This document shows, piece by piece, positions 33,201-47,200 of a stretch of 64,000 nt of DNA. This DNA comes from Stictocephala bisonia (taxonomy: Eukaryota > Arthropoda > Insecta > Hemiptera > Membracidae), in assembly GCA_035578905.1 (NCBI GenBank), contig JAQJVL010000004.1, positions 3,701,582 through 3,765,581 of the forward strand, in the 5' to 3' direction. Below the pieces are notes generated by a model. The model ran no database searches, had not been told where the DNA came from, and was given only the letters and a program-made list of their open reading frames with translations. A program made the position numbers and the translations under genes. Positions within the stretch are counted from its first letter, which is position 1; every line of letters starts with the position of its first letter.

Positions 33201-36200
33201 CCTTTAGCTTGAATTTGGTTGCATCATTTTCCTGTTTTAAGTGTATAGGTAGGTGTCTCATAAATTTGTTACCCATATAAGTTGGGTTTTTTTCATAAAA
33301 ATTTAGTCTGTGATGATTTATTCTAATTTCTTTCTTTTGTCTTGTGTTATAGGGATGAATTTGATATGAATCATAGTCAGCATAACTAGATGTTTTTACA
33401 ATTAGTATGGCATCCAAGATATACTGACCATAGATTGTTAATATTTTTAACTTGCTAAACTCTTCCTTCTCCGATTCATCAAACCTCTTTTTTAATATGA
33501 TTCGTAGCGCTTTTTTCTGTTGTTTTAATAATCTGTCCATGTTACTTTTTGTTGTTGCTCCGTACAAACATAAACCAAAAGATATATGGGAGTGTACATA
33601 AGCAAAATAAATTGTTCTTAAAGTTGTTGTGTTACAAAAACGTGACATTTTAAAAAGTGCGTAGATTCCAGAATTAATTTTTGATAAAATCCTATCAACA
33701 TGCTTACTCCAACTTAAAGTTTCATCTACCACTAATCCTAAAAAATTTAAACTTGATTCGTTGCTGATTTCTTGATTTCTTAATTTTATATTAGTTGTAC
33801 TTGATTTTTTATCTTGCTTTGTTTTGAATGTTATGGTTGCATTCAGTTCAATGGTATCTTGCAATCTCAGGATTGGCTAATTGCACAATCTTCTAATAAG
33901 TCTTATAAATAGATTGAAAAATAAGATAACAGATTTGCAGTTTGGGTTACCATGATATTCCTCTATATTACTTAATTTAACAAAAGACATCAATATCTGA
34001 AATAAGATTAGAAAATAGCTTCAATTAATCTCTTAAAATCCATCCGTATGTCATTATCAATTTTATAACTTATGTATACAGGCTAGCCAGTAGAATAGAA
34101 AGTGAATATTACCGATATTCTACCAGTCTAGCCCAGATTCGAACCAGCGTGATCTTTAACGCATGTTAAAAAATCCTGACGCCTTAGACCGAAGCAGTAC
34201 CAATAAAAACAAATGAAACAGTCATATATTTGTGCCAAGTGTTGTCAACTGAGTGACTTTGTTATTGGATCCTGATTATTTAGTTGATTGTTGTTGTTAT
34301 TATTAAATGCTTTGATGATGATTCTTTCTTTCTTATAGATGGTACCTAATTTATTATGCTTGCATTGCATTACATGTATAGCAAATTCAATAACTATTAA
34401 CATACGCATTTGGTTTTATTGTGTTCTATTTATCCATTATTTTCAGCTTGAAAATATGCATTGTTCGTTATCTTATACTATGTACAGAGTATTTGTGTAT
34501 TAATGATGTTCAGTGAATAAATAAACATAAAATCTCTTGTTTTGATATTGATATGGTCTTCAATTTAAAAAAATTATAGTCAATGTTAAAATCACCTACA
34601 ATATAAATAAAAGGCTGTTGTTACTTGGTACAAATTCTAATAAGTAATCTGGAGCTTTGAGCTATTACTTATTACTTTTTTTTATGTATTGTTTATGATT
34701 CCTAATGATTTCATATGCTTCTGCCTCAGGAATCTGCAAAACAACAAAATAACCAATAGTTATTTTGATTTTTGGAATTAGTTTTTGATTTCTAAAAACT
34801 GACTTCTGTCAAAATCTTCTGAAATGTTGCTAGAAGAGCGGTACTTAAAAGAAGAAAAATTTACTAGGTTTTGGTGTGAACATCTAAAAGGGCAGGGGAT
34901 ACAGCTAACAACGAGAATCTAAAAGCTAAAAACAAAAGGTTGAACCTACATTGCTTCCAAAGAACAATCAACATAATTCAAAGGTGCCGCCCCACACTTT
35001 AACGTCGCGCACAATAAAAAAACACTGCAAGGCACAGTACAACTTCTCAAAGCTTTCCGTGGGAAAATTGCCAAACTCCGAAATGAAGAGGAAGAACGTT
35101 CAAAGTAACGACGAACACTATTAAGCCAAAGGTGGCGATGAAACAGGCCGAGAAAATTGTTGCACCTGTACTAATAGCATATCTTCGAGTACTTGGTCTG
35201 AAAATGCACTTGGTGGTCTGTACAGTCAAATAAACATAACCATCCATTCTGATAAATTTGAATTTTAACTGCTGTTATTTAGAAAACAAAATTTTATAGA
35301 AAATTCTTTTGTTGTACTGTCAATAAAAATGGATTTGAATAAAACTATTCACCATATTATGATTCTTCCTTCTAAAGATAAAGCTAGTTTAAAGATAGAC
35401 ATAATTCATTACTATCCACACTCAAGATATTATCTGTGTATAGCCCTTGATTATATACACCATATGAAAGTGTGATTAGATACATATGAAATCATTGGTA
35501 TAGCTTATGTTCTGTGAGAATAACAAATGTGACTTTAATATAAAAAAACATGGTTTAGTTTCCTTCCTTATCCGTCTCCAATTCCAGTTTCCCGGGTGTT
35601 ATTAACAAGTCCTTTCCATCTCGTCCTGTCTGCAAACCACTGGCTCACGTGTACTTCTTCCCAGTTAGCTTCTCTTCCTTCTACTTCTCCAATTCCAGTT
35701 TCCCGGGTGTTATTAACAAGTCCTTTCCATCTCGTCCTGTCTGCAAACCACTGGCTCACGTGTACTTCTTCCCAGTTAGCTTCTCTTCCTTCTACTTCTT
35801 CTTTGATTGAATCCAATCATCTTTTTCTTGGCCTTCCTATCAGTCGTATCCCAAGTATTTCCTTCTCGAAGCATTTTCTTGCTGTTCTTGTCCCTTCCAT
35901 CCTCATTAAATGTCCATAACAACTTAGTTTAGACCTTCCTATCCGTTCCAACAAAGCTACCGCCAATCCCGCTTCTTCTATACTTGTTTGATTTCTTAGT
36001 CTGTCTAACCTTGTTTTTTGGTTTATATAGTTCTTATAAACTTCATTTCTGTGGCCTAAATATTACTTATATCTCTTTTACTTTAAGTGCACATCTCAAT
36101 CCCATATGTCAAGATAGGTACAAAATAGGCATTGTAGAGGGTCTTTTATGATTTCTTAGGGGTTCCAATATCCATAGTAAATTCCGTACCATATTATAGA

Positions 36201-38256
36201 AGTCAGCTGCCTTTTTGCTCCTATTTAGTACCTCTTGCCTATGTATATTTTTATTGGTAATTATACTTCCTAAGTAATTAAACTCAGTTACTGTATTAAC
36301 TTTAACTCCATTTAACATTAAGTTTGTAGTATTTCCTCTTCTACTTAAAATCAATTGTACTGTTTTAGACTGGCTTATTTTCAGGTTATAGCTATCAATC
36401 TTTTTGCTTCCAAGTATTTAATTTGCTTTGTACTTCATCTTCAGTCTCACCCCACATGATTATATCATCTGCAAATGACATTGCCCACGTATCCTGTCCT
36501 TCTTTAACTGATTTAATAATATTGTCCATAACAATTACAAAAAGCAATGGTGATAAGGAGCTTCCCTGCTGTACGCCTGCCTGTTGTTGTTTCGAACCAC
36601 TCAGATCTTCCACTTCCAATCAGAATACAACTATAGAACTTGCCATATAACATCTGTATTTTCTTAATCAAACCTTCTGATACACCTCTTTTCTTTAAAC
36701 ATTCCCATATTTTAGCCCTAGGGATGCTATCCTAAGCTTTTTCTAAATCTAAAAATACCATGATCAAATCCTTGTTAAATTCCCAATATTTTTCCATAAG
36801 CATTCTCACTACAAAAATATCAAATCAAAATCAAATCAAAATCTTTATTTACTCACTCAAATATAAATCATAAGGTTACATAGATACATGGTTATATGAA
36901 GAAAATAAATACATTGATATATATCACTTACAAGGTTATACAAAAGGTAGATGAAAAAAAGAAAGAAAAAATCTACATGTTTTATATGTGAGTACCTTCC
37001 ACATAAGCCCAAGGCTTGTGCGTGGAAGGGAGTTCTTTAATTCAAAAATAAAAATAGAGAATAAAAAAAAAGCTCAATCTTAAACAGTACAATGAACAAT
37101 TAATACTAAAACTAATGGACTACTCTTATTCAGGATTAAATAAAAAATTCAAACTGAATAAAATACACAATTTGATGAGTTATGGCAATTTAATAAAAAT
37201 AAAATCCATTATACTCCTATCTTTTCTGAATCCATGTTGTTCTTCTAGTAGTGGTTCTATATATTTTCTTGGCTTTTTTTCTGTAAGCTTTTCAAAGATT
37301 TTTAGTGAAAGTGATAGTATAGTTAGTCCTCTATAGTTTGCACATTTCTTCCTGCCTCCTTTTTTAAAAAGTGGTACTATCATACCCTTTTTCCAGCCTT
37401 CAGGAATTTTATTTATGCACCAGACCTTTTTTAGAATTCTTGTCAGCCCATGTACAGCACACGGTCCAGCCGCTTTCAACATGTCTGCACTCAACTCGCC
37501 ATAACCTGTTTTTTCTTTATGCATACTTTTTTTAAAGCTACTTCTACTTTCAACCAAGAAGGTGGAGGTTCTTCTGTGGTGTTTACATTTTTCAGTTATT
37601 TAGATACATCAATTTTGTTATTGTTTGGCATTATGATGGGTTGATTTATGTTCAATAGTTTGTTAAAATATATTTTCATTTCTTCTCTTATCTCTTTTTC
37701 AGTCCAGACAATTTGCCCCGAGGAAGCTTCTAGGATATGTATGGTTTAGTTTATCCATCTTATTTCAAACAGTATCACCATTGTGATGAAAAAAGAGCCT
37801 ACTTGTATTGTTTTTGGTTTCTGGCTAGTGAGTTATTGTATCTGTTTGAGTGCTTTCTTTCTGATTTCGCTTGGAAGATGGGTTTTCTCAAAAGTGTATT
37901 CTCATTCTTGGGGGGCTGAATTTTCAATTGGGAATTGGGGGATTTCCCTTTTAATTAACATATCTGTACGTCTTAATTTGATCATGCTCAATGTACTGTT
38001 TGATGTCTTAAAGGGTATTTTGTGTGGCTCATGTCTGTAAACACAACTGAATATTAACAAAGGAGTATGTTGATATAGGGTATACAATATCCAAATTATG
38101 TACAGATTCATACTGCATAGATTAGTCTATTATAATCTCTATGTGCGGGAGCGATAAGAGCTCTCCTTCTCTCTTATGTTTGAAAAATGGTTGACCATGT
38201 TAATAAAACATAGAGTATGACATTATGTTTAGATTATATACATATCTTTGTTATAC

Positions 38257-38297
<41 letters not shown>

Positions 38298-41200
38298 TAA
38301 ATACAATGAATAGTGAGTGATCTTAGACACTGGTGACATATTAATTTTAGAGTTCGAGTGCTTTAATGGCTGTAATGTTGCATGAAATTATTGATATTTC
38401 TTCTTTAGTTTAACCATAGTGCCTTGGATAAAATTTTTTTAACTGTTTTTTCTGCAGGTTTAGTTCTAGGCAGTTCATCATTATTGTTGCTGACTACAGA
38501 ATTTTTCTAAAAGCTGTGTTCTGCTGTGCTTTGCATGCCTGAGCAGATTATAATTGGCTGCCTGAACAATATAGTGAGAACAGATCTATAAACTGTCCTA
38601 GTGCTTCTGGACTGTTTTGATTATACCTTCCTTGGGGTTTCTGTACGTATATTAGCTGATTCAAAGATACCCTTTAAAATGGGTTTTGGAGCTTTTCATC
38701 AGCTTTTGTCTGCTTCTCAGTGGTGGCTTGGTAGTTTGGGAAACGTCCATTTTAAATATACAATATTAACATTGTTTCAGTTGACACGTAATGCTGATTG
38801 AATGAGACTATTTACATTGAAGTAAGATAGTGAAAATAAGAACTTGACAAAACTTTATTCTAGTTCACTATAAAAAGTTACAAATGTACCCACGAACATA
38901 TAGAATACTTGAGATATTTAACATAATTTATAACTATGTTGAATAAAAAGTATTATTAACCAATAATTTATAAATTTAGGCATTTGAATGTTGTACTAAT
39001 GAAAATACCTATCTTGTTTAAATCTAAAATAATATGTTAATATTATTATAGATATATGTATATTTGGTTCTACGCTATGTACAAGTTTCATATAAACTTC
39101 CACAAAATTCGCTAAAGCAGCACAATAAATTAAATATGTTTATAAGGGTGTTGGTTAATAACACAGTTTTAATTAGCTTGCACAGCAATCAGAGTAAACC
39201 AGTAAGAGACGCAAGAGTCCTTAGCGTGCCTCAACATAATCTGGTATAATAGGCTGTTATGATGTACAATTTGCTTTTAAGAAGTAAGGCAAGTAGCTGT
39301 TTAGTATTTGTAACAAAACACATTTACTAATTAGAGGACAGGCTATATGTTACTAGGTCAATAATATGATAAGTAACATCATATTATTGACCTAGTAACA
39401 ATATGACCACTAATCAATAATATGTTACTAGGTCATATTATTGAATAGTAGTCATATTGTGTGACTACTATTCAATAATATAAGAGAGATTTTAAGGCAT
39501 CAGCATACTTACTTATTAGGATAGTACCTGATACCATAACATAACAATATACAATATAGAGATTTTGTAACGCACATACATTCTCTATGCAAATGGCATT
39601 TCTTCAGCCAGAAAATGAAGAAGATTGGATTTATGTCCACTGTGTAGTCTTCCATCTCTTACATAATTCATTATTCAGAATGTCAAGATGTGGGTGAATG
39701 TGAGTAGCAAATGAGTGTGATGAGTGGAGATGAACAAGTGTAGTCATTGTTACTAAGTAAGGTCGACTATTCCTCAAAAAGAGCTATTTATTGATAGCTC
39801 AATAGCGAGGGCAACGAAAGGACCTACAGCTTTAAGTGGAATCCGAACCACGTAGTGTTGGTTTGATTTTCAGCTAACTGACAAGCCTGATATTCAGTTC
39901 TCATCCTCACACATCTGAACCCTGACTACCATCCAACATGGACATCCCAGACTTCTCTTAAATGTCCACATCGATGGCAACCATTGAGCAGATGCCATGT
40001 CAGTAATAAAAAGACCGAACATATAATTTACTTAACATTCAGCAGAATTAACATAAATCTGTATTTATCGTACCGTTCTAGATAAAATAATTACAAAAAA
40101 GAAGAATAAAAAGAATTATACGCTTTAATTTCATACCTTAATGACTGAACATATATCCAGTAACCTTTGTTCCAACTGCAAATGATCTGAGCTCAGCAAA
40201 GTTTGGCATATCTTAATTATTGCTTCACAAATAGGCATCAGTCGGAAACCAGTTGGGACTTCCAGTTGTAGATACAACTCTCCCAAGAACATAAAAAAAG
40301 GCTTTATTGAAATCATGCAAACATCCTCTTCATATTCTGGTTTTGCCAACTGCTCATTTAACACCTGGTCCACAAAGCTTGCTGTCCTGCAAAATTAATG
40401 AATGAAAACGGTTTATTTCAGTAAATAACAATAACTACAAGCTTATAATACTGGAAAATTTAACATCACAGATTATACTGAAATGATAAGCTTTGCCAGT
40501 CAACGAATCAGGGATGAACTTCAAGTCTTCAATATACCAGGTGAAATATCATTACTCAGGAAGTTTTTTAAAGTTGTTTGTTCACAGTTGCTTTTAGATA
40601 TAGAGAAATCCTCTTAAAATTTTACATAGAATTAGCTGAACCCGCCCATTTCGCCGGTCATAATATTGAGTTTGAAGACTTGCAATCAAAATACAAGTAA
40701 AAATTTCAACAATTCAAGAACATTAAAAAATTACTTAAAGTAAATCAAACTAAGTTTGTTTTTGAAAAAAAAATATTTAATATATCATCCAATTTAGAAC
40801 AGCTGATGTTATGAATATTTACTCCTTTTACTCCTTTACTTAATTATATTTAATTTTACAAGTTTATCCTACCAAAATGTTATTCAATTTGTTTTTATTT
40901 AACAGCTGTTAATCAAATAGATCAATCAAATAATATATCTCCATTAGAATACCATGGACATTTTGGAGGCCAGTGGGACGGAGTCCTGAGGTCGGAGAAG
41001 AAAATCCTTTCTTAGTGAGCCTCTAGAGGCCAAGATAAACCTATGTAAAAAATTTAAGTCAATTGGACGTATAGATTTGGAGAAATAATGACGAGTGGTA
41101 AATGGCTTTTATACATATATTACTGTAGTTGACTCTGAATCAGTGAAATATGGGTTTCTCACCATTTATATATCCTGTGAACTAGCTGTGCATTTGGTCA

Positions 41201-44200
41201 AATTAAATTGTAAATTTTCTAATTAAAATCAGTCTGTTCTCTTAGATAAAAAAGTTTTATATCCTGTGAACTAGCTGTGCATTTGGTCAAATTAAATTGT
41301 AAATTTTCTAATTAAAATCAGTCTGTTCTCTTAGATAAAAAAGTTTTAAAGTCTAGAGAAATCTGTAAATCTACTTTTATATTACTATATTTGACTCTGA
41401 ATCAATAAAATATTGTGTTTCTCACCATGTTTAGCCATGTCCTATTATCTGGCTATAAACGTGTTCAGATTAAATTGTATATTTTCCCATTGAAAACAGT
41501 TTGTTCTCCTAGATAACAAAGTTTCATAGCCTAGAAAAATCTGTGTCTACTTTTAGAGGGTGCAAAGTACGGTAATTGACTGTGAATCAGTGAAATATTG
41601 TGTTTCTATCCATCTTTAGCCATGTCCTATGACCTGGCTATACATGTGTTCAGATTAAATTGTATATTTCCCCATTGAATACAGTATGTTCTAAATAACA
41701 AAGTTTCACAGTCTAGAAAAATCTGTAAGTCTACTCTTAGAGGCTGTAAATGAACCAATTTATTGGTAATTGGCATAAATTGAAAATCTAGCTCTACCTA
41801 AGGATGAAGGAGGTGAGATAGAGCAAATTCATAGAGCCAAAGTTGTAGATCGTCTCAAATCAGGCACAAAAAACGGTGCTAATTTCGCTGTAGAACCGTT
41901 CATTTAGCCGGCATTGTCTAATTAGAGAAACGCTGTTTTTGGCATTTAACATTTTTGGCACTAAAAAGAATGCCATCCTCGATTTACTAAGAATTTTTCA
42001 ACCCCCCTTCTAATTGCACATCTACAACATAAGACCTTTGACTCTACAAAATTTCGGCCTCGTAGTATTAACATATTAATACCACTGTTCGTGTATGGGT
42101 GGGCGGGTGGGTAAATACCACTTTTCGTGTATGGGTGGGCGGTGGTTTAATACCACTGTACGTGTAAGGGTGGGTGGGTGGGCTAATACCACTCTTTGTA
42201 TAGAGATAATAACTCTATACTTAATCTTAGAACTTGGGCTTAAGCGGCCGGTGTCATAACTAGAATCTACAGTTTCCGGTGACAACCGCGTCAAGGTACT
42301 ATCTACAATATTTACAAGATGACCAGACGTTTCGCCCATACTGTGATGTGGCATCCTCAGTGGTTTCTCTGAGACTGAGTGGTTTCTAACTCTATACTTA
42401 CTTTTGTAGTTACAGCGATGAGTGAGTGAGTCTGTGGTATTTGCCTTTTATAGGTATAGTTTACTGTTATAAATTCTTGTAGAGTGATAAACTTTGGTTT
42501 AAATGAATAGCTATTAATAAATAGGTCACCTTTTACTGTTTTTAAATAAAAAAAAAAAAAAAAAAAAAACTGTATGAAATTAAGTGTTAAAAGTTAAAAG
42601 TTCAAGATAATTAAAATTAACAAATTTCATACTTTCAGTGATGTTGAACAACAGTAAAAGGAGACCTATTAATGAAAAGCTACTCATTTTTAAATAAAAA
42701 AATGTATCATCCTTTAAGAATTTAAAACGGCTTTGAGCATTTTATTAAAATTAATATTGGAAAAACAACTTACATTGGTCATGTCACTAATTTTGTAAAA
42801 ACCCTTTAGAAAGTTGTTATTTGAAAAAGAGTTGTTTTATCATGTTTGTTAATCATTTTATTTGTTACAATTTGTACTTACAAATCCAAAATAACGCTTC
42901 TTACAGTTTTATCTTCTGGATACAATAATTTACTGTATTTGATTAGGGTGCAGTAAATTTTTACTGCATGATATGCATATGACGCATCAAGAAGAGTCTG
43001 CAACAAATACCAATTTATTATCAGTAACACATATGAATAATGAATACATTATTTTACATAAAAAAATTACGCTTGCAAACAAACAATTAAAACAATAACA
43101 ATAGAAAAATATAGGTTTACTATAAAGCTAGCCTGATTTAGAGCAGCCCTAGACTACAAATAGCTAACAAACAAATATACTGTAAGAGTAGACAGGTAAA
43201 ATTACAATAGAAAATCAAATATATATTTGATCTGTATTAATTCTAAATCGCAATATTTGTATATACATTTTTGGTTAGTATATAAATATCACTTTGTTGT
43301 GCTAACAACTCTTAAACCTTCTTAAGTTCTTAAACCTGTTTGAATGTTCTTTATACAAAAAAACTTCATAAAATGAGTTTTTTTTAAGGTTTTGGCACAA
43401 AATAGCCTTTGGAGTTTCTTAGTTTTGTTTCATACTGCTGATTATTAGCTATTAATATATTGCCACTTCTAACAGAAAATATTCCCATCATCCCCACCAC
43501 TTATTCGCTCAACAGTGCAGCGATGAAAACTGTCAGATCTTTTTGCTGCACTACTGTGGTATTAGTGGTTGTTAGGTAAAGATTTTGCTCATGTCTGCTT
43601 TAACAATTTCTATTGAATTTTGTAAGCCTAAAATTTTAAACTAAACTTTTTACCATAGATTGATGAAAAATGTTGCCTTGAATTCCTTGATAATTTTTGA
43701 AATTTTTAATTACCACATCGATTAAAATGGAGACCATGTCTTTGTAAAAAATATGTCTTGGCAATTCATTAATTGAGAAGAACTGAGCAGTAGGTGCTTT
43801 ATTTAAAATATTTTCCAAGAATTAAGAAAGCCAATTTTGTTTTTATAGCTAGGTATGTTGTGCCTGTAGGGGAAACCAGCCATTATAACATTTGTATGAG
43901 CTGTCAGGTCTAAATGTTTTTGAGCGGTTATGATTAGGTTATATTCTCTATGTTTGGTGCCTCTATGTTATTCTCTATGTTTGGTTATGATTAGGATATT
44001 GTTGGTGCCTCTAATTATAATATAACAATCTTTTCTGGAAAATAATTTTGTCAAGAACTTGACGTCACTGGTTAAGACTAGAAGACATGCGTTTGGTTTA
44101 TATATGCAGGAAACGTGTGGTTAGTTCAGCTACACTTTCTTCAAGTTGCAATACAAATCTCTTTCATGGCTGTCAGATAAAATCAATAGCTTTTAAAACA

Positions 44201-47200
44201 TTTCCATTTGCTACAAGATTAGGGTATTTATAGGACTTTTGCTTTATTTATTTATAATCTGAGTTGTTTCCATTGATTCACAAGCACTTCTTTTCTTATA
44301 GCTATTTCAGAATTAGAATCACTTCTTAACTGGCAAGTGATCAAAATTATTGTTTGGCAATTATAAAATTATTTAAATATTTATTATCCCAAAGGACCTT
44401 GAACTAAAGAAATAAGTTCGCTCACCATGTGTTTCCTTAGATTTGTATACAAATGTAGCCCACATCTCTCTGGCATCCGCAGGCCATGGCGTTCTTCGAG
44501 ATGGCGTGGGTGAGATGGAAAGCGTCTTTCTCAAATTTGATTAATTGACATCAATCCTTTTGAGGTTGCAAAATCACTTTCACACCCATGTTTATGCACA
44601 CACATTGCAATCGCCACTCAAAACGAGTTAACAGGAACCGGTTAGTCCATGTAGTAGAGTCATAATTGCACGAAGAGAATGAGTTTGCACACTCATCAGC
44701 AAGAGGCGGACAGATGAAGAAGATGCTTCAGGTCGACCATCGTTAGTGTGGGGAGGTATTTACAACTTGACCAATCAGAGTATTGATTCAAGGTGCACAA
44801 TACAAACATGTGTGCTCTTTCTCTCTCGCTCTCAGCTGATTTATTATGTTTGGGAACGACCCAGAATAACAAGACAGCATTTATCTCTACATAAACTAAC
44901 AAAAAATAAAAAAAATGGTTAATGCTTTTAACTTAAAATAATATTTGAACTGATATAATATCCTAAATAATCTTCTTTACTTAGCAGTTATAAAGTTGGA
45001 ATTCAATTTTATTTACTACCTTTGACAATGTTTTTATGGTTTTAACTATTTACAATATCTAGTGCTGCGCAAGCTTATGAATAGTAAAAATTTAAATCTG
45101 ACAGCTAAGTAATCAAGCTGGCTAAACTTAAAAACGATAAAAAGAAGTACAAGAATAGAAAGAAAGAAAATAATTAATACATGTTTGGCTTTACTTAAAA
45201 TCACTTACTGTTATCACATTAGGCCTTCTTGTTTTCAACCAACTTAGTCAAGTGGTATTACTTACACTTGGTTGGGATAAAGTCTTCTTTAAAAAAATGT
45301 TTACCAATTTACTTTTACTACTTTCAGTTATTCAGTTAACATATTAATACCAAACAATCAACAATAATAAGCTTTGTAGTACACATACAAAGAACGGAAA
45401 TAAACCCACAAGCAAATAGCATAAACACCATGAATCTCTCAGTGGACTGCTGGTGAATGAAATACAACTATTAAGTAGGGGTGTGCAAGTACTCGAAACT
45501 TTGAGTATTTGATTGAGTATTTTACTACTTGAACTCGGCTCGAAGCTCCCGAAACTACTCGAAGTTCGATCGAGTAGTTGTATTTCACGTTGAGTATTTG
45601 ATTGAGTATTTTACTACTTGAACTCGGCTCGAAGCTCCCGAAACTACTCGAAGTTCGATCGAGTAGTTGTATTTCACGAAATATCATATTTACATCTTAA
45701 TTTAGTTTTAAAAGTAAACAGTTTTAAAGTTATCAATAAAAAATGTTTGTGTTTTATTTTACCCTTAATCATACGTTATCAGTTTGGTACACGTAATTAC
45801 GAACTAAACAATACGCCTAAGAACAGGTAGTACACGACGACAGTCAAATGAACTAGTTGACGTAGTGAACGAGATCGTTCATTATGATTTGAACTAGTTC
45901 AGTTCAAAGTAATCAAAAGAGCTGGGAAGGTAGCAATCACTGTAAATAGTTACCGTAGTAGCGATCAAACATGTTGGTTGTCGAGTCTACAAGTCACTTG
46001 TAACCTAACCTAAAATAGCGTGAATAAAACAGAAGTGCTGGTTAGTGTCTTTATGACCCAAGAGAGTGGACAAGAGATTCGGTTCAAGATGCTCAAAAAG
46101 ACCTGATATCAATACAAATCTAATAGTCTGTGCATTGTGGAAATTACGCATATTTTCGTTCATATCAATAATACCGTTCAATCAAAAGGGTACCGAGAAC
46201 GGGTCACTTTACATCCTAAGAATCGAACTTCCCATCTTTTATAGTTGAAAGTTCATCTCGGTTGTAGTATATGTACGTGCCAGGAACCGTTCAACTCCTT
46301 TTCGGAACTGAAATCATCGTATATTTCTTGCAAGTTGATTGAGGTCTATTTTGTTTTTTAATCTGGGCAGGGAATAGTTCAATGATTTGACGTAAGAAAA
46401 TACCGTATCCTATATATCCGTGGCGAACGTCCATTAATTATTATTCTAAAAACGCCTTAGATCGCCAAAACTGTGTGTAATATTTGCACATACAATATTT
46501 TTTCCTGTCAAATTGTTGAACGGTTTTCTGACTAGGTTAGACAATAACACAGTTGGAGTGTAAAAAGTGGTAAAGTACGATAATTTTGATTCGTAAATTC
46601 ACTGAACGGTCCCCTGTTCACATTGACGTCGATGTAAACTTTAAAACAATCACGAATCAACCCTAGTGAGGGAAAAACATGTTGGAAGACATTTTCTAAA
46701 CAAAATACGACGAATTTAGATTCGGAAAATAATTTTCATTGAACCGAAGCCTTATTAAACGTTCCGTTTTTTAGTCATAAGTTTGACCAAAATCTGGCAC
46801 TTAGTTGATATTTCAGACTGCATCTCGTCGCCAATATCGGCTAGACCTATTATATTAGCAGACTACGTCTATGGTTTTCATTCGATTACAACAGGTTTTA
46901 ATGATGACATAATTATTTATGTTGTTCAGTGTAGCCTCATGCATCGAAATAGTTTCAAGTTGCACACATTTCATTACAGATCATAATTTAAAAACTAATT
47001 CATCCTAAGCAACTTTAACATTTATTTTTAGTAAACCTGCTTATTTATTACAATCAATCGATTGAACTACAGTCTTTGTCATCCAGATTTTGAAATTTGA
47101 TTATATAGTTCAGAGCTCATTTCCGGTTAGTTGTAACCTTGTTATTACTGAATTAAATACCCACAGAATACAGATCCAATCTTCTTGGCGTATACACAAA

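Larger units (their letters stand above)
35568..37735 (-). pseudogene. RTE-like non-LTR reverse transcriptase, broken and interrupted
   Basis: Minus-strand pieces from 5' to 3': TGYGELSADMLKAAG, IPEGWKKGMIVPLFKKGG, CANYRGLTILS, EEQHGFRKDRS (37180-37557); then a nested insertion; VRMLMEKYWEFNKDLIMVFLDLEKA followed by a stop (about 36720-36800); QGSSLSPLLFVIVMDN and the catalytic FADDI (36395-36619); FNYLGSIITNKN (36109-36354); and a C-terminal EEVHVSQWFADRTRWKGLV motif (35568-35816). Order and motifs fit RTE-type LINEs. Several frameshifts and stops. Antisense to nothing; same strand as Paip1. Confidence 0.82.

Noticed and set aside
35047..35247. 66-codon minus-strand frame with one hydrophobic segment as a nested host gene
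   Set aside because: Single short frame, no recognisable family, no supporting splice pattern or regulatory signals beyond a chance acceptor.
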